The translations under genes were made by a program, and so were the position numbers. Shown here piece by piece: positions 41,843-50,868 of a stretch of 64,000 nt of DNA (its first letter is position 1; every line of letters starts with the position of its first letter). The notes below the pieces were generated by a model. That model saw nothing but the letters and a program-made list of their open reading frames with translations. It made no database searches and was not told the DNA's origin. This DNA is from Micromonospora_G sp040676775 (GTDB lineage Bacteria; Actinomycetota; Actinomycetes; Mycobacteriales; Micromonosporaceae): contig NZ_JBFAPP010000003.1 of NCBI RefSeq assembly GCF_040676775.1, positions 248,001-312,000 of the forward strand, written 5' to 3'.

Positions 41843-43279
41843 ATGAGATCGTTCTGGCGCCGAGGGCTGCTCCACACAGCCCTGCTCACACTGCTCACCG
41901 GAACCCTGGTGGCCACACCGGCCACCGCCGCCGAACCCGCCGCTTCGGACGCCGGGCGATGGAACGGCACCGGCACCGAGCGGCGCAGTTACACCGGGAC
42001 CATCGACGGCGCCGGCTACCGGGTCGAGGTGCCACAGGGCTGGAACGGCACGCTGGTCCTGTTCAGCCACGGCTACTACCCGCCGGGCTGGCAGCCGGAG
42101 CGGATCGAGCTGGCGAACCGACCGGAAACCGAGCAGTGGCTGCTCGACCACGGTTACGCCCTCGCCGCGTCCAGCTTCACCGGCACTGTCGGTTACGCCG
42201 TCGAACCGGCCCTGCACGACCAGATCGCGCTGCTGGACTGGTTCGACGCCCACGTCGGACGGCCCCGGCAGACCGTCTCCACCGGACAGTCGCTCGGCGC
42301 GGCGGTCGCCGTGCTGCTGGCCGAGCGGCACCCGCGCCGGTTCGCCGGGGTGAGCACCATGTGCGGCGAGTACGACCCGCTCGGCACCTGGAACATGGCA
42401 CTCGACCTCACGTTCGCGATCAGGACGCTGCTCGCCCCCGGCGAGGACATCGACCTGGTACGCGCCGACGACCCGACCGCCAGCGCGGCCGCGCTCCAAC
42501 AGGCGGTGCAACGGGCCGTCGGCACCCCGCAGGGACAGGCGCGGATCGCGCTCGCCGCCTCGTTCGGCAACGTACCCGGCTGGTACTCCGCGCACCTGCC
42601 CGAGCCGACCGACCCGACCGAACGGATCCTGGCCCAGGCATCCTGGCTGGAGTGGGCGTACTCGCTCGGCATGGGGCCGACCGGGCGGGCGGACCTGGAG
42701 GCGCGGGCCGGCGGCAACCCGTCCTGGAACGTCGGCGTCGACTACACCCGGCAACTGGCCCGCTCGGCCCAGCACGACCAGGTGCGCGCCGCGTACCGGG
42801 CGGCCGGGCTCGACCTGCGCGCCGACCTGGACCGGCTTGCCACGGCACCCCGGATCGCCGCCGACCCGGCCGCGGTCGGCTACCTCTACCGCTACGGCGT
42901 TCCGGTCGGGCGTACGCCGGTGCCGGTGCTGAGCCTGCACAACATCCGCGACGGCGGCGCCGTCACCGACCAGGAGCGCTGGTACGCCGACCAGGTACGC
43001 CGCAACGGTGACCCGGGCCGACTACGCCAGCTCTACGTCAACCGGGGCGGGCATTGCGCGTTCAGCGCGGCAGAGGAGATCGTGTCACTGCGGTCGCTGC
43101 TGCACCGGGTCGACACCGGACGGTGGGCCGATCTCGACCCGCACCGGCTGAACCGCACCGCTGGCGGGTACGCCGAGCCGTACCAGTTCGTCCTGGACCT
43201 GGCGACCTTCGCGGACCGGCCGATGCCCCCCGCCTTCGTCCGCCACACCCCGCCGGAGTTCCTGCGCCCCTCGCGCTGA
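41843..43279 (+). CDS. Secreted alpha/beta hydrolase
   Basis: A 478-residue protein with a clear Sec signal (residues 1-29, LLTLLTGTLVATPATAA). The nucleophile elbow is GQSLGAAVAV (G-Q-S-L-G, about residue 150). A probable acid lies near LHNIRDGGAV and a His near VNRGGHCAFS (about 400). The layout recalls tannase/feruloyl-esterase-like or prolyl-tripeptidyl hydrolases, but I cannot choose between them. GGGGGAG precedes the ATG. It has its own promoter-operator and a terminator, so it is a single-gene unit. Confidence 0.83.
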   Translation: MRSFWRRGLLHTALLTLLTGTLVATPATAAEPAASDAGRWNGTGTERRSYTGTIDGAGYRVEVPQGWNGTLVLFSHGYYPPGWQPERIELANRPETEQWLLDHGYALAASSFTGTVGYAVEPALHDQIALLDWFDAHVGRPRQTVSTGQSLGAAVAVLLAERHPRRFAGVSTMCGEYDPLGTWNMALDLTFAIRTLLAPGEDIDLVRADDPTASAAALQQAVQRAVGTPQGQARIALAASFGNVPGWYSAHLPEPTDPTERILAQASWLEWAYSLGMGPTGRADLEARAGGNPSWNVGVDYTRQLARSAQHDQVRAAYRAAGLDLRADLDRLATAPRIAADPAAVGYLYRYGVPVGRTPVPVLSLHNIRDGGAVTDQERWYADQVRRNGDPGRLRQLYVNRGGHCAFSAAEEIVSLRSLLHRVDTGRWADLDPHRLNRTAGGYAEPYQFVLDLATFADRPMPPAFVRHTPPEFLRPSR

Positions 43280-43285
43280 CCCGGT

Positions 43286-43328
43286 ACGGATCGGCGGCCG
43301 TCCCATGATCGGGCGGCCGCCGCTCCGT
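43286..43328. terminator. Bidirectional terminator
   Basis: CGGCGGCCG (43292-43300) pairs with CGGCCGCCG (43314-43322); an outer ACGGA/TCCGT extends the stem across a small bulge. It serves the converging hydrolase and dehydrogenase genes. Confidence 0.75.
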
Positions 43329-43363
43329 GTCTTCCACCGTCACCGTTCCCGCGGTACGGGTGG

Positions 43364-44290
43364 TCAGTAGCCGTTCACGACCTCGTTGACCAGTGGCTCT
43401 CCGGCCACGTACCGGCGTAGCTGAGCGCCGGCAAGGCGGTAGGTGCGGGTCATCAGGCCGTGCACCATCGCGCCGACGTGCGGTGTGATCAGTACGTTCG
43501 GCAGTTGCCAGAGCGGGTCGTCCGATGGCAGCGGCTCCGGTTCGGTGACGTCCAGTGCCGCCCCGATCCGGCCGGTGGAGAGTTCGGCGTACAGGGCCAC
43601 CGGGTCGGCGACCTGGCCACGGGAGGCGTTGACCAGCAGGGCTCCGTCGGGCATGGCGGCCAGGAAACGCGCGTCGATCAGTCCCCGGGTCTGTTCGGTC
43701 AGCGGCACCAGCAGGACCACCACGTCGGCCGAGGGCAGCAGTTCCGGCAGGTCGGCGACGCCGTACACGCCCTCGTCCGGGCGGGCGGTGCGGGCGGCCA
43801 GGGTCAGGGTCACGCCGAACGGCGCGAGCCGGGCCGCGACCGCCGTGCCGATCGAGCCGGCGCCGATGATCAGTACGCGTTTGCCGTACAGCTCGTCGGT
43901 GGGGGTGACCTGCTCGTGCGCCCAGTGGTGGCGTTCCTGGGCCCGGACGAACTCGGGGAACCGGCGCAACTGGGCCAGGATCGCGCCGACCACCCACTCG
44001 GCGGTCGAGGAGTCGTGCACGCTGCGCGCGTCGCAGAGCGTGACCCTCGGCGGAAGGGCTCTGATCCAGGCGTCCGCGCCCGCGCTGGGAAGCTGCACCA
44101 CCCGCAGGTCGGGCAGGTCCGGGGCGAGTCGCACCATGGGCGGCTGACCGATGAACGTCGGCATCCAGAACTCGACGCCGGTCGGCTCCGAGGGCAGCCG
44201 GAACGGGTCGTCCGCCACCTCGACGGTGACGCCGGACGGCAGCTCACCCAGCAGGGATATGCCGGACTTATGAGGAATCCACGCCTTCAC
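43364..44290 (-). CDS. D-2-hydroxyacid dehydrogenase family protein
   Basis: A 308-residue NAD(P)-dependent dehydrogenase: nucleotide loop VLIIGAGSIGTAVAARL (about residues 138-154), conserved Arg in NASRGQVAD, ALDVTEPEPLP, and catalytic His in NVLITPHVGA (about 274). It oxidises or reduces a 2-hydroxy/2-keto acid; the substrate is unknown. The start is GTG. It is divergent from the MarR-MFS operon, with a 12-bp palindrome overlapping its start, so MarR may control it. Confidence 0.9.
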   Translation of the reverse strand: MKAWIPHKSGISLLGELPSGVTVEVADDPFRLPSEPTGVEFWMPTFIGQPPMVRLAPDLPDLRVVQLPSAGADAWIRALPPRVTLCDARSVHDSSTAEWVVGAILAQLRRFPEFVRAQERHHWAHEQVTPTDELYGKRVLIIGAGSIGTAVAARLAPFGVTLTLAARTARPDEGVYGVADLPELLPSADVVVLLVPLTEQTRGLIDARFLAAMPDGALLVNASRGQVADPVALYAELSTGRIGAALDVTEPEPLPSDDPLWQLPNVLITPHVGAMVHGLMTRTYRLAGAQLRRYVAGEPLVNEVVNGY

Positions 44291-44301
44291 GTATTAATAC
44301 G
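44290..44301. promoter_or_regulatory. 12-bp palindrome at the dehydrogenase start
   Basis: CGTATTAATACG is a perfect palindrome overlapping the start codon of the leftward gene. A related AT-rich dyad, GCTTTTATAAGC, lies at 44413-44424 before the MarR gene. Both are candidates for MarR binding. Confidence 0.5.
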
Positions 44302-44444
44302 ATAGCTTCTCATGATTCTTCGATGTCCGGCGTATCCGAAATCCGCAGGTCAGAGCATCCGCGTCGATCGCCCGGCCGGTACGGCAAAGCCCTGTGGGTT
44401 GAATCATAAGTAGCTTTTATAAGCACATGATATATAACTGAGCC

Positions 44445-44912
44445 GTGGTGAACGGATCCTCCGACGGCGAAGCCGACCTGCTCCGTACGGTGAACAGCTT
44501 CGACCGGGTGATCCGGCTGCTCCGGCGGCTCACCACACCCGACGGGCTCAGCCTGACCGCGGCCTCCACGCTCTACCGGCTGGACGAGTTCGGCGCGCAC
44601 CGCCTCTCCGATCTGGCCGTCGCCGAGGGGGTCACCCAGCCCGGCATGACCCAACTCGTCTCCCGGCTGCAACGCGACGGGCTGGCCGAACGCGGCAGCG
44701 ACCCGGCCGACCGCCGGGTGGTGGTCGTCGACATCACCGAGGCCGGGCGGGACCTGGTACGGCATCGCCGGGCAATCCGCGCGGAGAAGCTCGCCCAACT
44801 CCTCGCCGACCTCGGCCCCGAAGAACGGGCGGCGGTGGTCACCTCGCTACAGGTACTCGACCGGCTCGCCGCCCGTGCGGAACCCACTCCGAACGAGGAA
44901 CAACTGACGTGA
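44445..44912 (+). CDS. MarR family regulator
   Basis: A 155-residue winged-helix protein: LSLTAASTLYRLDEFGAHRL, then DLAVAEGVTQPGMTQLVSRL, LQRDGLAERGSDPADRRVVV (the wing), and a C-terminal dimerisation helix. GTG start. It overlaps the downstream exporter (GTGA), the classical MarR-exporter operon in which a ligand of the pump relieves repression. The intergenic region to the divergent dehydrogenase is AT-rich and carries two dyads. Confidence 0.92.
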   Translation: MVNGSSDGEADLLRTVNSFDRVIRLLRRLTTPDGLSLTAASTLYRLDEFGAHRLSDLAVAEGVTQPGMTQLVSRLQRDGLAERGSDPADRRVVVVDITEAGRDLVRHRRAIRAEKLAQLLADLGPEERAAVVTSLQVLDRLAARAEPTPNEEQLT

Positions 44913-46753
44913 CGGATTCGAACGGGCAAGCCGGCACCGCCGGCACGGGTACCGGCGGACGCGGCCTGACCGGCGGCGGCGCCGACAACCCGCGCTACAA
45001 GTGGGTCGCCCTGTCCAACACCACCCTGGGCATGCTGCTCGCCACGATCAACTCCTCGATCGTGCTGATCTCGCTGCCGGCGATCTTCAACGGGGTCCAC
45101 CTCAACCCGCTGGAGCCGGGCAACGTCAGTTACCTGCTCTGGATGCTGATGGGTTACATGCTGGTCACCGCGGTCCTGGTGGTGACCCTCGGCCGCCTCG
45201 GCGACATGTACGGCCGGGTCCGCATCTACAACGCCGGCTTCGCCATCTTCACCGTCACCTCGATCGTCCTGTCTCTGGACCCGTTCGACGGTGGCGGCGG
45301 CGCACTCTGGCTGATCGGCTGGCGGGTGCTCCAGGCCGTCGGCGGCTCGATGCTGATGGCAAATGCGGCGGCGATCGTCACCGACGTGTTCCCGGCCCGG
45401 CAACGCGGCACCGCGCTGGGCATCAACATCGTCGCGGGCATCGCCGGCTCGTTCATCGGACTCGTCCTCGGCGGCCTACTGGCTGAGTGGAACTGGCGGT
45501 CGGTGTTCTGGGTCAACGTGCCGATCGGCCTGCTCGGCACGATCTGGGCCTACCGCTCCCTGCACGACACCGGCGTACGGGTCAAGGCGCGGCTCGACTG
45601 GTGGGGCAACCTGACCTTCGCCGTCGGGCTGACCGCGCTGCTCGCCGGCATCACGTACGGCATCCAGCCCTACGGCGGGCACACCATGGGCTGGACCAAC
45701 CCGTGGGTGTTGGCGGGGCTGATCGGCGGGGTCGCCGTACTCGCGCTGTTCTGCGTGATCGAGTCCCGGGTGGCCGAGCCGATGTTCCCGCTCGGACTGT
45801 TCCGGATCGCCGCCTTCGCCAGCGGCAACGCCGCCAGCCTGCTCGGCTCGATCGCCCGCGGCGGACTCCAGTTCATGCTCATCATCTGGTTGCAGGGCAT
45901 CTGGCTGCCGCTGCACGGTTACAACTACGAGCAGACCCCGCTCTGGGCCGGCATCTACCTGCTCCCGCTCACCATCGGCTTCCTCGCCGCCGGTCCGCTC
46001 GCCGGAGCGCTCTCCGACCGGTACGGCGCCCGACTCTTCGCCGCCGGTGGACTGGTGGTGATGGCCGTGTCCTTCGGCGGTCTGCTGCTCATCCCGAGCG
46101 ACTTCGACTACTGGGTGTTCGCGCTGCTGGTCTTCCTCAACGGGCTCGGCGGTGGCCTGTTCGCCGCCCCGAACACCGCCCTGGTCATGTCGAGCGTGCC
46201 GGCCCGGCTGCGCGGCGCCGCCTCCGGTATGCGGGCGACCTTCCAGAACTCCGGCATGGTGCTCTCCATCGGGGTCTTCTTCTCGCTGATGGTGGCCGGG
46301 TTGGCCGGCTCGCTGCCGCAGACCCTCGACTCCGGACTGACCGCGCAGGGCGTACCGGCCGCGGCCGCGCACACCGTCGCGCAACTCCCACCGGTCGGTA
46401 CGCTCTTCGCCGCGTTCCTCGGCTACAACCCGATCCAGCAACTGCTCGGGCCGGACGTGCTGGATGCGCTGCCGACCGCGAACGCGGACACGCTCATCGG
46501 TCGGGAGTTCTTCCCGCACCTGATCGCCGGGCCGTTCCACCACGGGCTCGGCATCGTGTTCTGGCTCGCCATCGCGATGGCGTTGGTCGGGGCCGCCGCC
46601 TCCCTGTTCGCCCCCAAGGCGACCGCCGCCGGACCCGCCGACGACCTGGTCACCCGGGAGACCGAACTGGTGGATGAGCTGTACGGGGCGGAGCCGCTGA
46701 CCCCGACCCCCCGAGCGGCGGAGCCGCTGGTACGCGACCGCGACCGGGGCTGA
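44909..46753 (+). CDS. MFS drug exporter, DHA2 family (14 TM)
   Basis: A 614-residue exporter: LLATINSSIVLISLPAIFNG resembles motif D1, and LGRLGDMYGRVR is motif A. The N-terminal 30 residues are Gly/Thr-rich and cytoplasmic. A larger periplasmic loop near residues 480-540 (LPQTLDSGLTAQGVPAAAAH ... FFPHLIAGPFHHGLG) is typical of this subgroup. It is translationally coupled to marR. Exported compound unknown. Confidence 0.92.
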   Translation: MTDSNGQAGTAGTGTGGRGLTGGGADNPRYKWVALSNTTLGMLLATINSSIVLISLPAIFNGVHLNPLEPGNVSYLLWMLMGYMLVTAVLVVTLGRLGDMYGRVRIYNAGFAIFTVTSIVLSLDPFDGGGGALWLIGWRVLQAVGGSMLMANAAAIVTDVFPARQRGTALGINIVAGIAGSFIGLVLGGLLAEWNWRSVFWVNVPIGLLGTIWAYRSLHDTGVRVKARLDWWGNLTFAVGLTALLAGITYGIQPYGGHTMGWTNPWVLAGLIGGVAVLALFCVIESRVAEPMFPLGLFRIAAFASGNAASLLGSIARGGLQFMLIIWLQGIWLPLHGYNYEQTPLWAGIYLLPLTIGFLAAGPLAGALSDRYGARLFAAGGLVVMAVSFGGLLLIPSDFDYWVFALLVFLNGLGGGLFAAPNTALVMSSVPARLRGAASGMRATFQNSGMVLSIGVFFSLMVAGLAGSLPQTLDSGLTAQGVPAAAAHTVAQLPPVGTLFAAFLGYNPIQQLLGPDVLDALPTANADTLIGREFFPHLIAGPFHHGLGIVFWLAIAMALVGAAASLFAPKATAAGPADDLVTRETELVDELYGAEPLTPTPRAAEPLVRDRDRG

Positions 46754-46782
46754 CCATACGGTCGCTCCGGCTGTGCCGGGCA

Positions 46783-46816
46783 GGGCGCCCGCCGTACCCC
46801 CTCGCGGCGGGCGCCC
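46783..46816 (+). terminator. Intrinsic terminator of the MarR-MFS operon
   Basis: GGGCGCCCGCCG pairs perfectly with CGGCGGGCGCCC over 12 bp with a 10-nt loop, 30 nt after the exporter stop. Confidence 0.85.
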
Positions 46817-46928
46817 GTACGTCGACCGACCCGTCCCCCCGTCCGGTGCGGCTGGGTCGCGGCCCGTCGCGGGACTGGGGCGCGAAGCCGACAGCGCGCG
46901 GGACGGCTCGCGGGGATGATGGATTGTC

Positions 46929-47732
46929 ATGGCGACCACGGTCCGTGCCCAGTTGCGTACGCTGACCCGCCTGCGGGCGGCGCTCTGGGCTCCGGGTGCG
47001 GTGGCCGTGCTGGCCCTACTCCTGATGCCGGTGTACGAGAACGGCTACGAATTCGTCGTCAACTACGACCCGCAGGGCGACGCCGAGCAGTTCGAACGGC
47101 TCTACACCACCGCCCTGCTCCGCTACACCTCGGGTTTCGTGTGCGGCCAACTCATCGCGCTCGCCGTCGGCGCGGCCCTCGGCCGCCACTGCGTACGCAC
47201 TGCGGCTCCGGCGCGACCGTTGTCCATCATGGCCACCGCCGGGTTGGCGGGTACGGCACTGGGACTGCTGAACCTGGCCGTGGTGGCACCGGCCGCCGCA
47301 CTCCGTACCGAGCTGGCGATGTCCATTGTGGACGTACGCGCGGCCGGGCTGGACTTCGACCCGGACCTGCTCCGGGATCCGGGGTTCTGGCAGGTGCTGC
47401 TGGTCGGGCTGCTGTCGTTCCCGCTCTGGGCGGTGGCCGGTGCCGCCGCGGGTTTGCTGCTCGACCCGGCGAGGGTCGTCCCGGCGCTGCTGGCCTGGGT
47501 GCTGGCCGGCGGGGTGACCGCCGTGCTGGTGGTGCTCTGGGACGAGCGGCTGGCCGCCGTCGCCGCGCTGGTCAGCCCGCCGTTCGGCAGCGTCGCGTCC
47601 CCGCTGGGCACCGGCACGAACGCCGACGCCGTCACCGTGGCGCTGCTCGTCGCCGGAGTCGCGTACGCGGCCGTGCTCGGGACCGCCGCCGTGAGGGTCT
47701 CGCCGGGTCGCCGTCGCGGCGTCGCCGGGTGA
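46929..47732 (+). CDS. Unknown integral membrane protein
   Basis: A 267-residue protein with about six hydrophobic segments (LWAPGAVAVLALLLMPVY near 20-37; FVCGQLIALAVGAALG near 70; a segment near 100; LLVGLLSFPLWAVAGAAAGL; ALLAWVLAGGVTAVLVVLW; and a last one near 240-258). The first loop is acidic (NYDPQGDAEQFERLYT). I do not recognise the family; it resembles ABC-2-like accessory membrane proteins only in general shape. It is followed by two more small envelope genes on the same strand. Confidence 0.6.
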   Translation: MATTVRAQLRTLTRLRAALWAPGAVAVLALLLMPVYENGYEFVVNYDPQGDAEQFERLYTTALLRYTSGFVCGQLIALAVGAALGRHCVRTAAPARPLSIMATAGLAGTALGLLNLAVVAPAAALRTELAMSIVDVRAAGLDFDPDLLRDPGFWQVLLVGLLSFPLWAVAGAAAGLLLDPARVVPALLAWVLAGGVTAVLVVLWDERLAAVAALVSPPFGSVASPLGTGTNADAVTVALLVAGVAYAAVLGTAAVRVSPGRRRGVAG

Positions 47733-47783
47733 TCGTGCTCATGATCGACCCAAACCGGACGTGGGGACGGTAAGCTCACCGGC

Positions 47784-48233
47784 GTGACCGCCGTGCCGCT
47801 TTCCCGCCCCTTGTGGTGGGTGGCACGCCGGTCACTGCGGTTGCTGACCGGCCTGATCCTGATGGCGCTCGTGCTCGGCCTGAGCGCCGCTGCCGCCGAC
47901 GCCGCTCCGCCGTCCGCACACCGGTCCGGTGTCCCGGCGCACGCGGCCGTCACCGCTGCGGCAACCGCCACGGAACCACAGGCCGGCACCCCGCCAGCGG
48001 ACGCCACCCGGTCGGTGACGCCGGCCACCGGTGTCACCGAGAAAGCCGTACGGGCCGGCGAGCGGGTCGACTCCGACGTCGCCGCCGACCGCGCCCCGGC
48101 CGCCGACCGGGTCACCGTCACGCCTGGTCAGCCGGACCGGCGGACCGTGCCGCACCGCCCCGCGCGTTCGATCGTCCCGGCCGGCGCCGGTCCCGGCCTG
48201 CCCGCCGGACCGCGGGCTCCGCCCCTCGGGTGA
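47784..48233 (+). CDS. Small secreted Ala/Pro-rich protein
   Basis: A 149-residue protein with an N-terminal signal or anchor (LTGLILMALVLGLSAAAADA, cleavage likely after about residue 40). The remaining 110 residues are Ala/Pro/Thr/Arg-rich and probably unstructured. No domain is recognised. The GTG start is weakly supported, so the gene is probable rather than certain. Confidence 0.5.
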   Translation: MTAVPLSRPLWWVARRSLRLLTGLILMALVLGLSAAAADAAPPSAHRSGVPAHAAVTAAATATEPQAGTPPADATRSVTPATGVTEKAVRAGERVDSDVAADRAPAADRVTVTPGQPDRRTVPHRPARSIVPAGAGPGLPAGPRAPPLG

Positions 48234-48389
48234 TCCCCGGCCGGCCGTGACGGCCGGCGAGTTCTTCCGCGATCCACGACGCGTATCCCCAGGTCCTCGA
48301 CGGGCCGATCGGGTACGACGCCGGAGCAGGATCGCGCGGCCCCGATGGAAACCCCGAACGCGATCGTTTATCGGCGAGGTGTGCTGGTT

Positions 48390-49208
48390 ATGGACAATCT
48401 CATGTACTTTTTCCTGCTCGACATTCCCCGGGCCGCGGTGATCTGGTCCGGCCTGATCGTGGTGGCACTGGTCGCCATGGCGATCCTGATCGCCCGCCGG
48501 CCCCGACCCGAGTTCACCGACGGCGGCGGCCCGAACGGCGTCGTGCCCATGCGGGCGGCGGTTGCCGGTCGAGCCCGGCTCACCGCCGAGGCGGAGGAAC
48601 TAGTCCGCTACGCCGACGAGGTGGCCGTTGCCGCGGGTCGGGCGGCCGAGACGGCACGCCGTCGCCGGGAGGAGTGGCTGGCCGCGCAGGACGACGCCGA
48701 GGCGGCGTGGCAGGCGTACGAGGCTGCCGATGCCGACGCCCGCCGGGTGGCCGCGACCACGTACCTGCCGGTTCCGCGTACGCCACGCACCCCGTCGGAG
48801 TACGCCGACCGGGAGCGTTACCTGCACCGGGCCGCGCTGAGCGCCTGTGGCCGGCAGGAACTGTCAGTGCTCGAACTGAGCAACGCGCTGGCGCACCGCA
48901 ACGGGTGGGACCCCCGCCGGCACCCGGTCGAGCAGGAGGTCGTGCTGCGCCGCGCCGTACGCGAGAGCCGGCTCGCCGCCCAGCGGAGCGCCGCCGAACG
49001 CGAGCACGCCGCGTGGCGTACGGCGGAGGCTGCGGCGGTAGCCGCCCAGAGCCTGCGCGACGAGGCGTTCGCCGCGGCCGAGCGGGCGAACCAGGCATCG
49101 CACCTGCTGCCGCCGGGCGGCGGCGGCACGGGCGGCAGCGCCCCGGTCCGTGACGCGTCCCGCCAGCACCGCCCGGCCACCAGGTGGCGTACGGCCAGCG
49201 CCGGCTGA
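48390..49208 (+). CDS. Membrane-anchored coiled-coil protein
   Basis: About 272 residues. One N-terminal transmembrane helix (AAVIWSGLIVVALVAMAILI, about residues 14-33) is followed by a short linker and a long Ala/Glu/Arg-rich helical region (AEELVRYADEVAVAAGRAAE ... ETARRRREEWLAAQDDAEAA) likely to form a coiled coil, then a Gly-rich tail. Function unknown. ATG at 48390 was chosen with GCGAGG 10 nt upstream; ATG at 48345 would add 15 residues. Confidence 0.6.
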   Translation: MDNLMYFFLLDIPRAAVIWSGLIVVALVAMAILIARRPRPEFTDGGGPNGVVPMRAAVAGRARLTAEAEELVRYADEVAVAAGRAAETARRRREEWLAAQDDAEAAWQAYEAADADARRVAATTYLPVPRTPRTPSEYADRERYLHRAALSACGRQELSVLELSNALAHRNGWDPRRHPVEQEVVLRRAVRESRLAAQRSAAEREHAAWRTAEAAAVAAQSLRDEAFAAAERANQASHLLPPGGGGTGGSAPVRDASRQHRPATRWRTASAG

Positions 49209-49270
49209 GCCGCGCCACGGACCGACTCGCACGGTCGGGTTGAGTCCGATGTGGACTACGGGCGTGGGGG

Positions 49271-49483
49271 CTACGGCTGGTTCGGCGGGACCGGTCGCGG
49301 CGCCTGGGGCGTGATGACCATGGGACGCTCGTCCGGGTCGGTGAAGCAGGAGGCGCACGCGCCCGGCGGGTCCTCAGGGACGGCAGCGGCGGCCGGGGCA
49401 GCCCCGGTGGCGACGATGCCGACGAGCACCGCGGCGGCGAAGGCGGTCCGGATCGGAGTGACATGGGCCCTGAGGCGTTTCAT
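49271..49483 (-). CDS. 70-residue secreted peptide coupled to a LuxR regulator
   Basis: A small protein with a clear Sec signal (TAFAAAVLVGIVATGAAPAA, cleavage expected after the Ala run near residue 34) and a mature part of about 36 residues containing CASC and a Pro-rich end. AAGGAAG precedes the ATG. The ATG overlaps the stop of the upstream regulator gene (ATGA), so both are made from one message. No known family is recognised. A signalling peptide or a small exported redox/metal-binding peptide are the options; the linkage to a regulator favours signalling, as inference. Confidence 0.65.
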   Translation of the reverse strand: MKRLRAHVTPIRTAFAAAVLVGIVATGAAPAAAAVPEDPPGACASCFTDPDERPMVITPQAPRPVPPNQP

Positions 49484-50541
49484 CCGTCTTCCTTGTCTGG
49501 TTGTTCGGGTGGTCGGGGCACGGCGGTTCGGGACATCGGTAGGGGAGCGGCACCGGCGGCACCGAGCAGGAGCGCGAGTTGGAACCGGTTCTCCACGCCG
49601 AGCCGGTCCATCAGCTCCCGCATCGTGTACGCCACCGTCCGTACGCTCAGTTTCAGCTCGTTGGCGGCGGACACGTCCGTGTGTCCGGCGGACAGGAGCG
49701 CGACGAGCGCCTGCTCCCGGGGCGTGAGTGTGATGGGCGGTACCCCCTGTCGGTGCGGATCGCGTCCCTGCGTCCACAACCGGTCGAAGAGTCCGCAGAG
49801 TGCCTGTACCACCGGTGCATCGTCGACCTCGACGACACCGGCTTCGAAGTTCAGCGGGTCGGCCGGAAAGAGCGCGACGCGGCGGTCGAAGACAATCAGT
49901 TTTATGGGCAGGTCGGGCAGTTCCCGGTAGGTCATACCCACGCCGCCCACCTGGGCCAGGTGTGCGGTGGTGCGGTCGCCGTCACCGGGTGGCCGACCGA
50001 GGATGCGAATCTGGATACCCCGTTCGACCAGGCCACGGTCGACCGGAAGCGCCGCCGCGGTCGCGTCGGCGGTGATCACCTCCTCGGTGTTGATGGCCAG
50101 GTGCTCGTGCCGTTCGGCGGCGCCGAGGTGGGCGATCCGCCGACGGGCGAGCGAGCGGCTGGTCCAGTGCCGGATCCGGGACTCGTCGAGCGTCGGCAGG
50201 TCCAGCCCGTCGAGCGTGCCGAAGTGCTGCCGCCAGCGATCCCGCTGACTGCCGGGCACCACCGGCCGGCGCAGGTACCGCAGCACCTGCGGCACCGGGC
50301 ACGGATCCCAGCGCCGGGCGACACCGGGGCGGATCGTGGCCGAGCGGGTCGGTTGGGCCGCCCGTACGGCCGCCAACTCGTCCAGGGCGGCGACCACGCG
50401 GGATCGGGGCAGGCCGAGTTCCCGGCTCAGTTCGGTGTCCTTGCGACCGCCCATCATGGTCAGCGCGCGGTAGATGAGATCCGCGTCCGGTGACACTCCC
50501 CACCGGGTGAGACGCGGAATCGTGTCGGTGGATTCGGGCAC
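49480..50541 (-). CDS. TrmB-like/LuxR-type transcriptional regulator
   Basis: A 353-residue protein. The N-terminus resembles a TrmB-type winged helix (LIYRALTMMGGRKDTELSRE, then LPRSRVVAALDELAAV). A PLD-like middle domain follows (GLVERGIQIRILGRPPGDGD ... MTYRELPDLPIKLIVFDRRV). The C-terminus is a LuxR helix-turn-helix (LTPREQALVALLSAGHTDVS ... LSVRTVAYTMRELMDRLGV). This architecture is frequent in actinomycetes and its ligands are unknown. GTG was chosen because GGGAGGA lies 6 nt upstream. It is translationally coupled to the 70-residue secreted peptide. Confidence 0.87.
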   Translation of the reverse strand: MPESTDTIPRLTRWGVSPDADLIYRALTMMGGRKDTELSRELGLPRSRVVAALDELAAVRAAQPTRSATIRPGVARRWDPCPVPQVLRYLRRPVVPGSQRDRWRQHFGTLDGLDLPTLDESRIRHWTSRSLARRRIAHLGAAERHEHLAINTEEVITADATAAALPVDRGLVERGIQIRILGRPPGDGDRTTAHLAQVGGVGMTYRELPDLPIKLIVFDRRVALFPADPLNFEAGVVEVDDAPVVQALCGLFDRLWTQGRDPHRQGVPPITLTPREQALVALLSAGHTDVSAANELKLSVRTVAYTMRELMDRLGVENRFQLALLLGAAGAAPLPMSRTAVPRPPEQPDKEDG

Positions 50542-50635
50542 CCGATCCTCCCGTCGACCGTTCCGGAGCGGACCCCCCGCTCGCCCCGTACACAGCACAC
50601 CATCACGTCAACCGCCGGGGAAGAGCGGTGCGCCG

Positions 50636-50868
50636 CATTGCACGATCATGCAATGGATAAACGGTGTGTCCTTGCCCGGCGGTCTCGGGCTGCCGCATTG
50701 TCAACGGGTCGCCGACAGCGGAGAGCTACACAACGGGGGGTAGCTCTCCCACGGCGGCGTCCAGGTTCCCGGCACCCGTGGTTCGGGGGCCGTGACGGTG
50801 CCGGGCACCTGGCCGTACTCACCGTGGGATCACCGAAGCGGTCGTCGCGGGCCGGTGATCCCACGGTG
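50636..50868. repeat. Four stacked inverted repeats in a 406-nt gene-free region
   Basis: Between the LuxR start (50541) and the oxidoreductase start (50948) there is no gene. Four hairpins follow each other: CATTGCA-N6-TGCAATG (50636-50655); GGAGAGCTAC/GTAGCTCTCC (50720-50749); CCAGGTTCCCGGCACC/GGTGCCGGGCACCTGG with one mismatch (50761-50812); and a perfect 15-bp CACCGTGGGATCACC/GGTGATCCCACGGTG (50820-50868). The first is AT-richer and operator-like; the other three are strong stems that could form a structured RNA, attenuator or terminator array. Confidence 0.75.
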
